A stretch of 64,000 nucleotides of DNA, from positions 4,274,001 through 4,338,000 of the forward strand of contig NZ_CP050296.1 in assembly GCF_014189455.1 (NCBI RefSeq), read 5' to 3'. The stretch comes from Mesorhizobium huakuii (GTDB taxonomy: Bacteria > Pseudomonadota > Alphaproteobacteria > Rhizobiales > Rhizobiaceae). Position 1 is the stretch's first letter. Each line of letters starts with the position of its first letter. The position numbers were made by a program, and so were the translations under genes. Of this stretch, positions 27,525 to 36,235 are shown one piece after another. The notes beneath the pieces were generated by a model. It was not told the origin of the DNA. It ran no database searches and saw nothing but the letters and a program-made list of their open reading frames with translations.

Positions 27525-28562
27525 TCAGTTGGGCCGGATGGTGATGCTGACCGGACCGCGGATGACGATACGCCGCCGGCGCCCGTGATTTGGGCCATAT
27601 CCGCCTGGCCAACCGCCGGCAGTCCGTCCCAATGCCCGCCCGGCGATACGCGCCAGGTTGCGTCCCGGAGCCATGCCGGCGCGAACCGCCGCCGCGGTGC
27701 GGCGCACGATCTGGCGCCCTCGCTGCAAGGGCCGCGTCAGCTGCCGGCGCAGACCTTGCCCGCGCGCCGCGACACGACGCGCGGTGCGTGCCAGAACCAG
27801 CGGCCGGACCGATGCCGGGGTGCGGCGCGTGACGGCGGTACGGCGGACGCTGCTGGCGATGCGCGGCAGAGCGCGGATCGCGGTCGGCCCGCCACGGTTG
27901 ACGAGCTGGGTGGCGGCCCTGCGCACGGTGCGAACTGCCTGGGTGCGTACGGCCGCGGGCATGCGTGCGGCCACCGGGCCAAGCACGCGTCGCGTCGCAA
28001 GCGCGGCCACCACGGGGATGGCGGCACGATTGCGCACAGCGAGCTCGGCGAAGGCGTCGAGCGCCTCGTCCTCGGAAGCCTCGTCCGCCATCAACTGGCC
28101 GACGACATTGGCGACGCCGCCAACCGCGGTGCCGACGCCGGGAATAAGGCTGGCGACCGGCGCTACGGCGCGGGCGATGCGGCCGATTGTGGGAGCCGCA
28201 CGCCGGACCGTGCGCACGACGCCGCGAATGCCTCGGGCGATGCGGCGGAAGAACTCGTCGCTGTCTTCAGCCGCAAGCGCGTAGCTCATGGCCTCGTCCC
28301 AGGCATCGTCGTCGGACTCATCGCCTTCATCGAAGCCATCGCCTTCGTCGAACTCGTCACCGGCATCGAATTCGTCGCCGGCGTCCATCTCGTCGAAGCC
28401 GGAGGCCTCGAATTCGTCGCCTTCGTCGAACTCGTCGCCTTCGTCGGCCTCATCGAAGCCATCGCCCTCGTCCATTTCGTCGAATTCGTCGTAGCTGTCG
28501 GCAGGGCCTTCCGCTTCATCAAAGGCAAGGTCGTCGAACATCGATTCGTCATACCCGTCCAT
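27525..28562 (-). CDS. Lysine-free protein with acidic N-terminus and arginine-rich C-terminus
   Basis: 345 residues of extreme charge separation. Residues 1-105 contain no Lys, Arg or His and repeat short D/E/F/G units (DEFDEGDEF and variants). A glycine-rich hydrophobic stretch follows (LIPGVGTAVGGVANVVG, about 139-155), then from residue 174 to the end no acidic residue occurs and Arg is very frequent (for example ATRRVLGPVAARMPAAVR). The protein has no lysine at all. Proteins with acidic repeats followed by an IPRVAP- and RRTA-rich basic half occur in several bacterial groups without an assigned role, as far as I know. It is the first gene of the cluster, with a GAGGAG ribosome site. Nucleic-acid or membrane binding and self-shielding are inferences. 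Confidence 0.8.
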   Translation of the reverse strand: MDGYDESMFDDLAFDEAEGPADSYDEFDEMDEGDGFDEADEGDEFDEGDEFEASGFDEMDAGDEFDAGDEFDEGDGFDEGDESDDDAWDEAMSYALAAEDSDEFFRRIARGIRGVVRTVRRAAPTIGRIARAVAPVASLIPGVGTAVGGVANVVGQLMADEASEDEALDAFAELAVRNRAAIPVVAALATRRVLGPVAARMPAAVRTQAVRTVRRAATQLVNRGGPTAIRALPRIASSVRRTAVTRRTPASVRPLVLARTARRVAARGQGLRRQLTRPLQRGRQIVRRTAAAVRAGMAPGRNLARIAGRALGRTAGGWPGGYGPNHGRRRRIVIRGPVSITIRPN

Positions 28563-29169
28563 CTCGAGATCTCCTCTTGAGCGATCGGCCCCTCAGGGGA
28601 GCGGGACCAAAGCGATTAACGCCGGCCGGAATAGTCGCCCTCAAGGCAATAGCTCTCAAGTCGGCAGGAACGGGTAGCTGAAAGGTGGTCGCCAATATCA
28701 GCGACTGTTCAGTCATCTGATTTTGTGCGCAATCATAATTATACTACGAATATTATTTTATATTTATTTTCGCAGTGTTTGATGAAAGGGGCGGATAGCT
28801 GCCGTGATGTGGCCAATAAAATCGCGGGCGACTCGCAAGATTTCGCTCGTCGGCATTGGATTTGCCGGCTGAAATGACGGTCATGTACCGAAGCAGCACG
28901 CCGGTGCGAGACAAGGCGGCCCCGCTCCGCCTGAATTCTCCTGAATGGATCGCGATCGTCATCCGCTTGCCCCTGTGAATGGAAAAATTGTTCGTCACGG
29001 CCGCGACGAAGGGCCGATCGTTTCTTTCCCGGCAAGCTGAAGTCGATGAGACTTGCGCGCGTTGATGGCGGCTATGGTCGCTGAAATGTGCCCGGATGTT
29101 CAATCGACTGGGTTTTTCGGGTGGCGGTTTCAAGCAACGCCTCGGAAAGCGCTGGGAAAGGAGCTTGAT
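28563..29169. other. Intergenic region with an AT-rich core
   Basis: This 607-base gap separates the divergent accessory cluster and dioxygenase gene. Bases 28725-28775 are strikingly AT-rich for this genome. A minus-strand TATAAT (complement of 28738-28743) could be a -10 element for the cluster, but no -35 box stands out. A minus-strand frame of 69 residues (28753-28962) is open with a weak ribosome site, but nothing else supports it as a gene. Confidence 0.5.
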
Positions 29170-30189
29170 ATGCCCAGAATAGTGCCTGTGCTCGATCTGA
29201 GCCGTCTTGAACAAGGCGCGTCGGAGCGCCGGACATTTCTGGCCGACTTGCGTTCCGCTTCGCGCGACATCGGCTTTTTCTATCTGGCCGGACATGGCAT
29301 CTCCTGGGCGGAGATCAGCGAGGTCCTCACCGCATCGCGCCAGTTCTTTGCCTTGCCGGAGGCCGACAAGCTGGCAATCGAGATGGTCAAGTCCTCGCAG
29401 TTTCGCGGCTACACCCGCGCCGGCGGCGAACTGACCAAGGGCAAGGAGGACTGGCGCGAACAGCTCGACGTCGGCGTCGAGCGGCAGGCAATCGCGCAAG
29501 GGCCGGGAGTTCCCGCCTGGACGCGGCTGCAAGGACCGAACCAGTGGCCCGCGGCGCTGCCGGATCTCAAACCGGCGCTGCTTGCCTGGCAGAGCAAGGT
29601 GACGGCCGTGGCGATCCGGCTGCTGAAGGCTTTCGCGCAATCGCTCGATCAGCCCGAGGATGCGTTCGACCCGATCTACAGCAGCGAGCCCAACCATCGC
29701 ATGAAGATCGTGCGCTACCCCGGCCGCGATGCGACCGGCGGCGATCAGGGTGTCGGCGCGCACAAGGATGGCGGTTTTCTGACGCTGCTGCTCCAGGATG
29801 ACAACAAGGGGCTGCAGGTCGACTATGATGGGACCTGGGTCGATGTAGATCCCATTCCCGGCACGCTCGTCGTCAACATCGGCGAATTGCTCGAACTGGC
29901 CTCCAACGGCTATTTGCGCGCGACCGTGCATCGCGTCGTGACGCCGCCCGCCGGCGTCGAGCGCATTTCGGTGCCGTTCTTCTTCAGCGCCAGGCTCGAT
30001 GCGACGATCCCGCTGCTTGGCCTTTCCGAGGAATTGGCGGCGCAGGCGCGCGGGCCGTCCAGCGATCCGGACAATCCGCTGTTTCGCGATGTCGGAAGCA
30101 ATGTGCTGAAAAGCCGGCTGCGCTCGCATCCCGACGTCGCGCGCCGCCATTATGCGGATCTGCTCGAAGGGGAAAGCCGGGTTGGCTGA
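29170..30189 (+). CDS. Isopenicillin-N-synthase-family 2OG-Fe(II) dioxygenase
   Basis: 339-residue cytoplasmic oxygenase with the N-terminal DIOX_N domain (VPVLDLSRLEQG ... IGFFYLAGHGIS) and the C-terminal 2OG-Fe(II) domain. Iron ligands are His and Asp in GAHKDGGFLTLLLQDD and the distal His in RATVHRVVTP, with the co-substrate arginine in ERISVPFFF. An AAAGGAG site precedes the ATG at 29170. No biosynthetic neighbours are present. The family covers antibiotic, hormone and flavonoid oxygenases and many unknown bacterial members, so the substrate is open. Confidence 0.9.
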   Translation: MPRIVPVLDLSRLEQGASERRTFLADLRSASRDIGFFYLAGHGISWAEISEVLTASRQFFALPEADKLAIEMVKSSQFRGYTRAGGELTKGKEDWREQLDVGVERQAIAQGPGVPAWTRLQGPNQWPAALPDLKPALLAWQSKVTAVAIRLLKAFAQSLDQPEDAFDPIYSSEPNHRMKIVRYPGRDATGGDQGVGAHKDGGFLTLLLQDDNKGLQVDYDGTWVDVDPIPGTLVVNIGELLELASNGYLRATVHRVVTPPAGVERISVPFFFSARLDATIPLLGLSEELAAQARGPSSDPDNPLFRDVGSNVLKSRLRSHPDVARRHYADLLEGESRVG

Positions 30190-30333
30190 GCTTGCTGGCG
30201 AAGAAAGGACAGGATTTTCGCCATTCTGGCTGATCTTTAGAAAAACGTTCGTCGTATCCGTTTGGGAATCGGTCCAAAAGAGAAAAATCTGGTCGGTGTT
30301 TTCCTCCCATTTCGCCGAACGGTGTTCCCCTCT

Positions 30334-30354
30334 GAAGGTTATCACCTTCTTTTT
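30334..30354 (+). terminator. Intrinsic terminator, first of two
   Basis: GAAGGT (30334-30339), loop TATC and ACCTTC (30344-30349) form a 6-bp hairpin followed by five T. It lies in the 299-base gap after the dioxygenase gene and immediately precedes a second, stronger hairpin. Confidence 0.7.
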
Positions 30355-30384
30355 GGCCGGGCCGTTTTCGCGCCCGGCCTTTTT
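30355..30384 (+). terminator. Intrinsic terminator, second of two
   Basis: GGCCGGGC (30355-30362) pairs with GCCCGGCC (30372-30379) around a nine-base loop and runs into five T. The T tract of the first hairpin directly adjoins its 5' arm. Together they should isolate the downstream SDR gene from dioxygenase transcription. Confidence 0.8.
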
Positions 30385-30488
30385 CTTGGCGTCTTGCGCG
30401 TTGCCGTCGCCATGCTGATCCGGCAAGTTTCAATACAGCTCATTCGCCGACCATCGACCGCAGTCCCGTGGAAAGAAGGAGAGATCTC

Positions 30489-31178
30489 ATGACATCCAAT
30501 GTCGCAATCATCGCCGGTGCGGGCTCCGGCTTGAGCGCCTCGCTGGCGCGCCTCCTCGCAAAGGAAGGGTTCAGCGTCGTTCTGGCCGCCCGCAACATTG
30601 AGAAGCTCGGTGCATTGCAGGCTGAGACCGGCGCGCAGGCCGTGGCGATTGATGTCTCCGATCCCGCGTCGGTGGAGCACCTGTTCGATGTCGCCGACAC
30701 GGCCGGTCCGCTCTCGCTGGTGATTTTCAACGCCAGCGGACGCGCCCGCGGACCGATAGCCGAACTCGATCCCGAGGCGGTCCGGCAGGCTTTGCTGGTT
30801 GGTGCCTATGGTGGGTTCCTGGTCGGCCAGCAGGCAGCCCGCCGGCTGGTGGCTCTGGGTTCGGGTTCAATCCTCTTCACCGGCGCGACGGCCAGCGTGA
30901 AGGGGTTCGCCGGCTCCGCCGGCTTTGCGATGCCGAAATTCGGCTTGCGCGGACTGGCCCAGTCCATGGCCCGTGAACTGGCGCCGAAGAACATCCACGT
31001 CGCGCATTTCATCATCGATGGCGCCATTGCGTCGGCCGCGTCCGCTGGGGATTCCGATACGCAGGATCGCCGGCTGTCGCCGGACGCGATCGCCGAAGCC
31101 TATCTCTCCATCCATCGCCAGCACCGCAGCGCCTGGACCTGGGAAATGGAGCTCAGGCCTTGGGTCGAGACCTTCTGA
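30489..31178 (+). CDS. SDR-family protein lacking the catalytic tyrosine
   Basis: 229-residue short-chain dehydrogenase-like protein. The Rossmann motif IIAGAGSGLSASLA and the FNASG motif are present, and Ser136 (TGATAS) is retained, but the catalytic YxxxK reads FAMPK (Phe146, Lys150). I know of a bacterial subgroup with this substitution, often with the same FGLRGLAQSMARELAPKNIHVAH context, so it is unlikely to be an error. Activity may be altered or the protein may work without the classical hydride-transfer mechanism. A strong AGAAGGAGA site precedes the ATG. It appears to be a single-gene unit. Confidence 0.88.
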   Translation: MTSNVAIIAGAGSGLSASLARLLAKEGFSVVLAARNIEKLGALQAETGAQAVAIDVSDPASVEHLFDVADTAGPLSLVIFNASGRARGPIAELDPEAVRQALLVGAYGGFLVGQQAARRLVALGSGSILFTGATASVKGFAGSAGFAMPKFGLRGLAQSMARELAPKNIHVAHFIIDGAIASAASAGDSDTQDRRLSPDAIAEAYLSIHRQHRSAWTWEMELRPWVETF

Positions 31179-31575
31179 TGGGGTGCGCGGGGTGCGACTT
31201 TGGTGCAAGCTATGGGCACGGTTGGGAGGAGTCGACATTGGATGAGGATATCACTATATAGCGGCGGCTTCGCTGGCTCGCGCCTCGAGGCGCAACGTCA
31301 AAAGGCGGCTGTGGCGACAGCCATTGAGACTAAGAAACGGACTGAAAGCCGTAACAGGTAGAAGCAATTGCTCGGAGCGGGCCAAATCCCGCCAACGGTA
31401 CAGTCCTTCAGAATCAGAAAATGTTCTTAACCCCTCGATTTCCTTCGGCTCTGTGGACCTTGGACGGCATTGACTTGCCGGGCGGCCGCGACTCGGTTGG
31501 AATGGCAGGATGCATCCTTTGCGGGATGACGACGTTTATGATTACCAACCGGCTTTGCCGCCAGGGAACAGCAGT
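31179..31575. other. Intergenic region, nothing recognised
   Basis: These 397 bases between the SDR and a small plus-strand gene hold no convincing open reading frame, RNA gene or repeat. A short AT-rich segment (31250-31260) and a slightly lower GC content than the neighbours are the only marks. Confidence 0.5.
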
Positions 31576-31827
31576 ATGAGTGAACACGCGATCGAGTTCT
31601 TACGGGGATGGATCGGCGAAAAGGTCCATTGCCAGTCCCAGTCCAGGATCGACAAGCAGGCTGAGACATTGGCCAGGGAATGCGCCGCCAAGGCGGCCGA
31701 GGTCGGCATCCCGCTGGAGGACATCCAGGAAGAGGTCGGCGACATCCAGGAACTCATTGCTTCCCGGCTCGAGGAAGCCGCTGAGGCCGACGAGCACCAG
31801 CAGGCGGCCAACAAGGCTGCGGAATAG
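31576..31827 (+). CDS. Small helical acidic protein, DUF768-like
   Basis: 83 residues, acidic and predicted fully helical (ETLARECAAKAAEVGIPLEDIQEEVGDIQELIASRLEEA). The layout FLRGWIGEKV, then a helix, AAEVGIP and an EE-rich helix resembles the DUF768-type small proteins abundant in Mesorhizobium; I am moderately sure. The ATG at 31576 is preferred over the upstream start at 31510 because family members begin just before the FL..W motif. No function is known. It is convergent with the P1 peptidase gene. Confidence 0.7.
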   Translation: MSEHAIEFLRGWIGEKVHCQSQSRIDKQAETLARECAAKAAEVGIPLEDIQEEVGDIQELIASRLEEAAEADEHQQAANKAAE

Positions 31828-31853
31828 ATTTTAACGGCCATTCTGTCTGAATG

Positions 31854-31873
31854 CGCGGGCCCTTCGGCCCGCG
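31854..31873. terminator. Hairpin between convergent genes
   Basis: CGCGGGCC (31854-31861), loop CTTC and GGCCCGCG (31866-31873) make a perfect 8-bp stem followed by ATTTCGT on the plus strand. It lies between convergent genes and could serve as a weak bidirectional terminator; the T tract is poor. Confidence 0.55.
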
Positions 31874-31881
31874 ATTTCGTC

Positions 31882-33006
31882 TCAGCCTCGGCCAAACCTC
31901 TCTTTCAACCATGCCTTCGGCAGTGCCGGCACGAAATTGCCGTCGCGTCCGGTCATGTCGTCATTGGCGGTCAGGGCGTTGAGGATCGATTCCTCCACCG
32001 CCTGGATCACGGCATCGAAAAACGGATCGATGTCTGTATCGGGAATGAAATCGGCATTGGCAATCCGGCCCGACGGCGCCAGTGCGGCGGCAGGATTGGC
32101 TGTCGAGAAGGCGAGAAAGATATCGCCCGAGCTGTGATAGCCGAGGCCGCCGGTCATGGCGACGCCGAGCGGCACGCGGCGGGCCAGCCGCTTCATCTGG
32201 TGCGGCAGGAACGGCGCATCGGTGGCGATGACGGCGATGATCGAGCCCTTTTCGGCGCGCGGCGTGCCTTCTCGGATCGCTGGCTCGATGAGTTCCGGCC
32301 CGGCACGCAGGCCGCGAAGGGTAAAATTGCGCCGCTTGCCGAAATTCGACTGCACGAAAGCGCCGACCGTATAGGAATGTCCCTGCCATGCGACGGTGCG
32401 CGACGCCGTGCCCGACCCGGCCTTAAAGCCGAAGGTGATCATGCCGGTGCCGCCGCCGACGCTGCCTTCCTCGATCGGGCCGCTGGTTGCGCCGTCAAGG
32501 GCTTCGGCCACGTGTTCAAAGGTCAAGTGGTGACCGTTTATGTCGTTGAGGAAGCCGTCATAGGTCTCCCCCGCCACCGGCAGGCCCCAGGCGCTGTCGA
32601 CCGCGGCCGGCAGCACTTGGCTCATCCAGCGCAGCGTACCGTCGCGGGAAACGCCGCAGGAATGCGTGTTGGTGATGGTGATCGGGAAGTTGAAGGCGCC
32701 GGTTTCCTCGACGATGTGCGAACCGGTCAGCTCGCCATTGCCGTTCTGGCTGAAAATGCCGGCGAAGACCGGCGTGGCCAGGTCGGCGAGCGGTCTGGGC
32801 AGGATCGCCGTGACACCGGTGCGCACCGGCCCTTTGCCGACGATGAGCGGCCCGTCGCCTGAAATCAACGTCGCATAGCCGACCGCGACGCCGGACACGT
32901 CGGTGATGGCGTTGAACGGCCCGGGCGTTCCGTCGAAGCCGATGCCGAAGCTTCGCGCGCGCAGCTTGCCGCTGGGCGTTGCCAGATGGTGCGGATTGTC
33001 GGCCAT
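31882..33006 (-). CDS. P1-family aminopeptidase (DmpA/BapA type)
   Basis: 374-residue self-processing N-terminal nucleophile hydrolase of peptidase family P1, acting on N-terminal D- or L-amino acids or beta-amino acids. The substrate-site region has TNTHSCGVSRDG and SVGGGTGMITFGFKAGSGTASR. The autocleavage point is expected at Gly254-Ser255 in EKGSIIAVIATDAPFLPHQ, where Ser becomes the nucleophile of the small subunit. No signal peptide is visible, so it is probably cytoplasmic. It ends the strand just after xseA, three bases apart, and may be co-transcribed with it. Confidence 0.93.
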   Translation of the reverse strand: MADNPHHLATPSGKLRARSFGIGFDGTPGPFNAITDVSGVAVGYATLISGDGPLIVGKGPVRTGVTAILPRPLADLATPVFAGIFSQNGNGELTGSHIVEETGAFNFPITITNTHSCGVSRDGTLRWMSQVLPAAVDSAWGLPVAGETYDGFLNDINGHHLTFEHVAEALDGATSGPIEEGSVGGGTGMITFGFKAGSGTASRTVAWQGHSYTVGAFVQSNFGKRRNFTLRGLRAGPELIEPAIREGTPRAEKGSIIAVIATDAPFLPHQMKRLARRVPLGVAMTGGLGYHSSGDIFLAFSTANPAAALAPSGRIANADFIPDTDIDPFFDAVIQAVEESILNALTANDDMTGRDGNFVPALPKAWLKERFGRG

Positions 33007-33008
33007 GG

Positions 33009-34573
33009 TCAGAACAGCGATCCCTGATTGCCGGGCTCTTTCGCCTTGGCCGCCGGCCTGGCAGCCGGTTTTGGTCGCGCCGCCCCACTGGTGGCCACGG
33101 CATCCGCCGTCCCGTCGGCGAACTCCAGCGAAAGCGCCATCCCCGATGCCACGTCGGCCGCCTGCTTGATGACGGTGCCGTCGGCATCCTTCACCAGCGC
33201 AAAGCCGCGCGCGAGCACGGCCTTGTGCGACAGCGTGGTCAACAGGCGTTCGGCCTGGCTCAACTGGCCGCGCAGGCGTTCGAGCCGCAGCGAGATGACC
33301 CGGTCCTGCCGCCTGGCGAGCGCCGCCAGCGTGTCGGCCTGCAGTTTCTGCCGGCGTGCGATCGGCGCCGGCGACAGCCGCGTCGAGGTGCGTGCAAAAC
33401 GCGCCCGCCGTTCGCGCACAATGGCGAAGAACGCCGCCTGCGCCCGGGCGAGGTCACGGCCGGTCAGCGTGCGTGCCTCGTTGATGCGCCGCGACAGCGT
33501 GGCCGGCGTCAGCCTTTGGCCCTGGAGCCGTGCCCGCTTGCGATCGACGCTGACGGACAGGCCGCGCCGAGCCTCGATGTCGCCTCGTCAAGGCGTCGGC
33601 GCGGCAGCGCCAGCAATTGATCGGGCGAGGGCAGTGCGCGCGCCGCCGCCCGGGCAGACTGGCGCTTGCGTTCGAAATTGCGTGAGATGGCCGCCTTGAG
33701 CCGCGCGCCAAGGCTGGCCAGCGTCGCTTCGAGGTCGGCCTTCACCGGCACCGCGATTTCAGCCGCACCCGTTGGCGTCGGCGCCCGCACATCCGCGACG
33801 AGGTCGATCAGCGTCCAATCGGTCTCGTGGCCGACGGCCGAGATCACCGGAATGCCGGAGGCGGCAACGGCGCGGGCCAGCGCTTCGTCGTTGAAGCCCC
33901 ACAGATCCTCAAGGCTGCCGCCGCCACGCGCGACGATCAAGAGATCGGGGCGCTGGATGGGGTCATCCCAGGCCAGCGCGTTGAAGCCGTTGACGGCGTT
34001 GGTCACTTCCACGCCCGATGTCTCGCCCTGCACGCGCACGGGCCAGACCAGCACATGCAGCGGAAAGCGGTCCTTGATGCGGTGGATGATGTCGCGGATG
34101 ACGGAGCCGGTCGGCGAGGTGACGACGCCGATGACGCGCGGCATGAACGGCAGCCGGCGCTTGCGGCCGGCATCGAAAAGCCCTTCGGCCTGCAGCCGGC
34201 GCTTGCGCTCTTCCAGCAGCGCCATCAGTGCGCCTGCGCCGGCAGGCTCCAGATTGTCGATGACGATCTGGTAGTTGGATTTGCCGGGATAGGTGGTGAG
34301 CTTGCCGGTGGCGATCACCTCCATCCCTTCCTCGGGGCGGAATTTCAGCCGGCTCATCGTGCCTTTCCACACCACCGCGTCGAGCCGGGCGCGGTCGTCC
34401 TTCAGCGCGAAATAGGCATGGCCGGAGGAATGCGGGCCGCGGTAGCCCGAGATTTCGCCGCGCACCCGCACATTGCCGAAGACGTCCTCGACCGTGCGCT
34501 TCAGCGCGCCGGAAATTTCGCTCACCGTGTATTCGGTGGCGTTGGTGCGTGATTCGGATGCTGCTTCGCTCAT
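33009..34573 (-). pseudogene. xseA: Exodeoxyribonuclease VII large subunit, frameshifted
   Basis: Large subunit of exonuclease VII, which degrades single-stranded DNA with XseB. The N-terminal 336 or so codons are in one frame: an OB-fold ([25 protein letters not shown]), then [20 protein letters not shown] and [19 protein letters not shown] and [11 protein letters not shown]. After [12 protein letters not shown] the frame breaks near 33570. Inserting one C in the minus-strand GGCGCGG would give [20 protein letters not shown] and lead into the second frame, which carries the coiled-coil and C-terminal part to 33009. Both halves are otherwise conserved, so a sequence error or a very recent mutation is likely. 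Confidence 0.88.
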
Positions 34574-34637
34574 TGGCCGATTGGGGGCTGGTTGGCGCCC
34601 CGCGTCAAGGCGCCCGCGTCAAGGCGCCACGATCTTC

Positions 34638-35594
34638 CTACCAGCCCGGCAGGATCTGGTTTGCCTTGGTTCGCCTGATCTTGGCATAGGCAAGTGCAGC
34701 GAAATCGAACGTCCCGGTCTCTTCGACGAGCGGCACCGAGATGTTGTCCAGGCTCTCCGAAATATGGCGGGCCAGCGCATCGACGATCTCCGGCCGCGAG
34801 GTCTGGCCGCGCATGATGCCGATGCGGCAGTCGGGCAGGGTGCCGAAGCCGTCGGCTTCGCCCAGCACCCGCATGCCGGGCCTGAGCGCGCATTCCGGCA
34901 GCACCGAGATCGCCAGGCCCGAAAGCACGGCTGCGGTGATGACGGTCGCCGAGAAGCTGGTGAACAGGATGCGATAGTCGCGGTTCTGCTGGTCCAGCAC
35001 ATCGACGGCGGCGCGCCGCCAGATGCAATTCGGCCGGCCAAAGGCCATCGGCAGCGTTTCCTGTTCATGCGTGGCATGGTTGGCCGAGGTGACCCACAGC
35101 AGCGGTTCGCGCCGCACCACTTCCGACTGGCCGCGCACATCATTGTGCGTCACCAGCGCCAGGTCGAGATTGCCGCGCTTGATGTGCTCGACCAGGCCCG
35201 GCGTCGGCTCGCAGATGACGGTCAGTTCGACGCGTGGGTTGGAGCGCGTGAAGCGCGCCATGATCTCGGGCAGGAAACGGTCGGCATAGTCGTCCGGCGT
35301 GCCGATGCGGATCGTGCCTTCGAGCCGCTGGTCGTCGAAGGCGGCGAGCGTTTCGCGGTTGAGGTAGAGCAGCCGCCTTGCGTAGGACAGCAGCTTGTCG
35401 CCTTCCTCGGTCAGTTTGTTGGTGCGGCCCTCCTTCTCGAACAGCGGCTTGCCGATACGCTCCTCCAGCCGGCGCATCTGCATCGACACCGCCGACTGGG
35501 TGCGGTGCACCTCTTCGGCTGCTCGCGTGAAGCTGCCGGTGTCGGCAATCGAGATGAAGGTTTGCAACTGATCGAGATCGAGCGGCGCTTTCAT
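34638..35594 (-). CDS. LysR-family transcriptional regulator
   Basis: 318-residue LysR regulator. The N-terminal winged helix-turn-helix is DQLQTFISIADTGSFTRAAEEVHRTQSAVSMQMRRLEERIGKPLFEK, followed by a periplasmic-binding-like effector domain starting around residue 90 (GTIRIGTPDDYADRFLPEIMARF). It is divergent from a DUF1127 gene with 177 bases between, a common rhizobial arrangement, so it may control that gene or itself. No target or ligand can be assigned. Confidence 0.92.
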   Translation of the reverse strand: MKAPLDLDQLQTFISIADTGSFTRAAEEVHRTQSAVSMQMRRLEERIGKPLFEKEGRTNKLTEEGDKLLSYARRLLYLNRETLAAFDDQRLEGTIRIGTPDDYADRFLPEIMARFTRSNPRVELTVICEPTPGLVEHIKRGNLDLALVTHNDVRGQSEVVRREPLLWVTSANHATHEQETLPMAFGRPNCIWRRAAVDVLDQQNRDYRILFTSFSATVITAAVLSGLAISVLPECALRPGMRVLGEADGFGTLPDCRIGIMRGQTSRPEIVDALARHISESLDNISVPLVEETGTFDFAALAYAKIRRTKANQILPGW

Positions 35595-35771
35595 CGGCGT
35601 GATCCATCACTAGTGTTGATGGCAAAGATTAAAAACATTCGTTGGATTAATCAATCGGGCGATGGCAAATTGCTGACATCCACATGAAGGCATGTGAATC
35701 GAAGCCGGAACGGCCGCTGTCGCCAGCGTCTGTTGCTTGGTTTCGTCCGCTCGACTCCGAAGGAGACTGCC

Positions 35772-36062
35772 ATGACCACGATCGATTTCGCCACCGAGAC
35801 CTCGCGCATCACTTCGCGTCCGGCCGTTGCGATGCGCGTGGCCAATACCGTCTTCAATTTCTACCGCGCCTGGAAAAACCGTCGCGCCTTCTACCGCCTT
35901 GGCGAGATGTCGGACGCTGAACTCGCCGATATCGGCCTGACGCGCGCCGACCTGCATGTCGCCATCGACGTGCCGTTCGGCCGCGACCCGACGGCGATGC
36001 TGCGCGAAATCGCCAGCGATCGCGTGGAAACGGTCGAGGACATCGCCCGCAAGGTGGCTTGA
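35772..36062 (+). CDS. DUF1127 domain protein
   Basis: 96 residues. The C-terminal half contains the DUF1127 pattern (FYRLGEMSDAELADIGLTRADL), an arginine/aspartate-rich helical motif found in small alphaproteobacterial proteins, some of which bind RNA and affect phosphate or stress responses. AAGGAG lies upstream of the ATG at 35772; the longer frame from 35694 has no ribosome site. It is divergent from the LysR gene and followed by a clear terminator, so it is a single-gene unit. Its specific function is unknown. Confidence 0.9.
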   Translation: MTTIDFATETSRITSRPAVAMRVANTVFNFYRAWKNRRAFYRLGEMSDAELADIGLTRADLHVAIDVPFGRDPTAMLREIASDRVETVEDIARKVA

Positions 36063-36167
36063 TCTGCTGAATTTCGGTCCTGTTGAACCTTTTTTGGGTT
36101 CAGCGCGACCAAGGATTATGCAGGCTCCCCACTCCCTGCCGGTTCCCCGCCGGCCTGCCTGCACGTT

Positions 36168-36201
36168 GCCCGGTCCTCCCAAGGGACCGGGCTTTTCTTT
36201 T
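36168..36201 (+). terminator. Intrinsic terminator after DUF1127 gene
   Basis: GCCCGGTCC (36168-36176) pairs with GGACCGGGC (36184-36192) around a seven-base loop, followed by TTTTCTTTT. It serves the plus-strand DUF1127 gene about 105 bases upstream. Confidence 0.85.
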
Positions 36202-36235
36202 CTGGCTTGCTCAGAAAGGGCCGTAGGTTTGGCGC

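Noticed and set aside
18718..28562. Accessory cluster as an extracellular contractile injection system or prophage
   Set aside because: No sheath, tube, baseplate, AAA ATPase, terminase or capsid-like protein was recognised; the label would be unsupported.
27294..28580. Plus-strand frame of 428 codons antisense to the acidic/basic protein
   Set aside because: The translated sequence is low-complexity mirror sequence of the D/E-rich repeats and has no start-region support. The minus-strand gene has a ribosome site and fits the operon.
28753..30426. Minus-strand frame of 557 codons opposite the 2OG-Fe dioxygenase
   Set aside because: It lies on the strand opposite a convincing gene with conserved iron ligands, has no recognisable domain, and arises from the high-GC codon pattern. 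Only its distal part in the intergenic gap could conceivably be a small gene.
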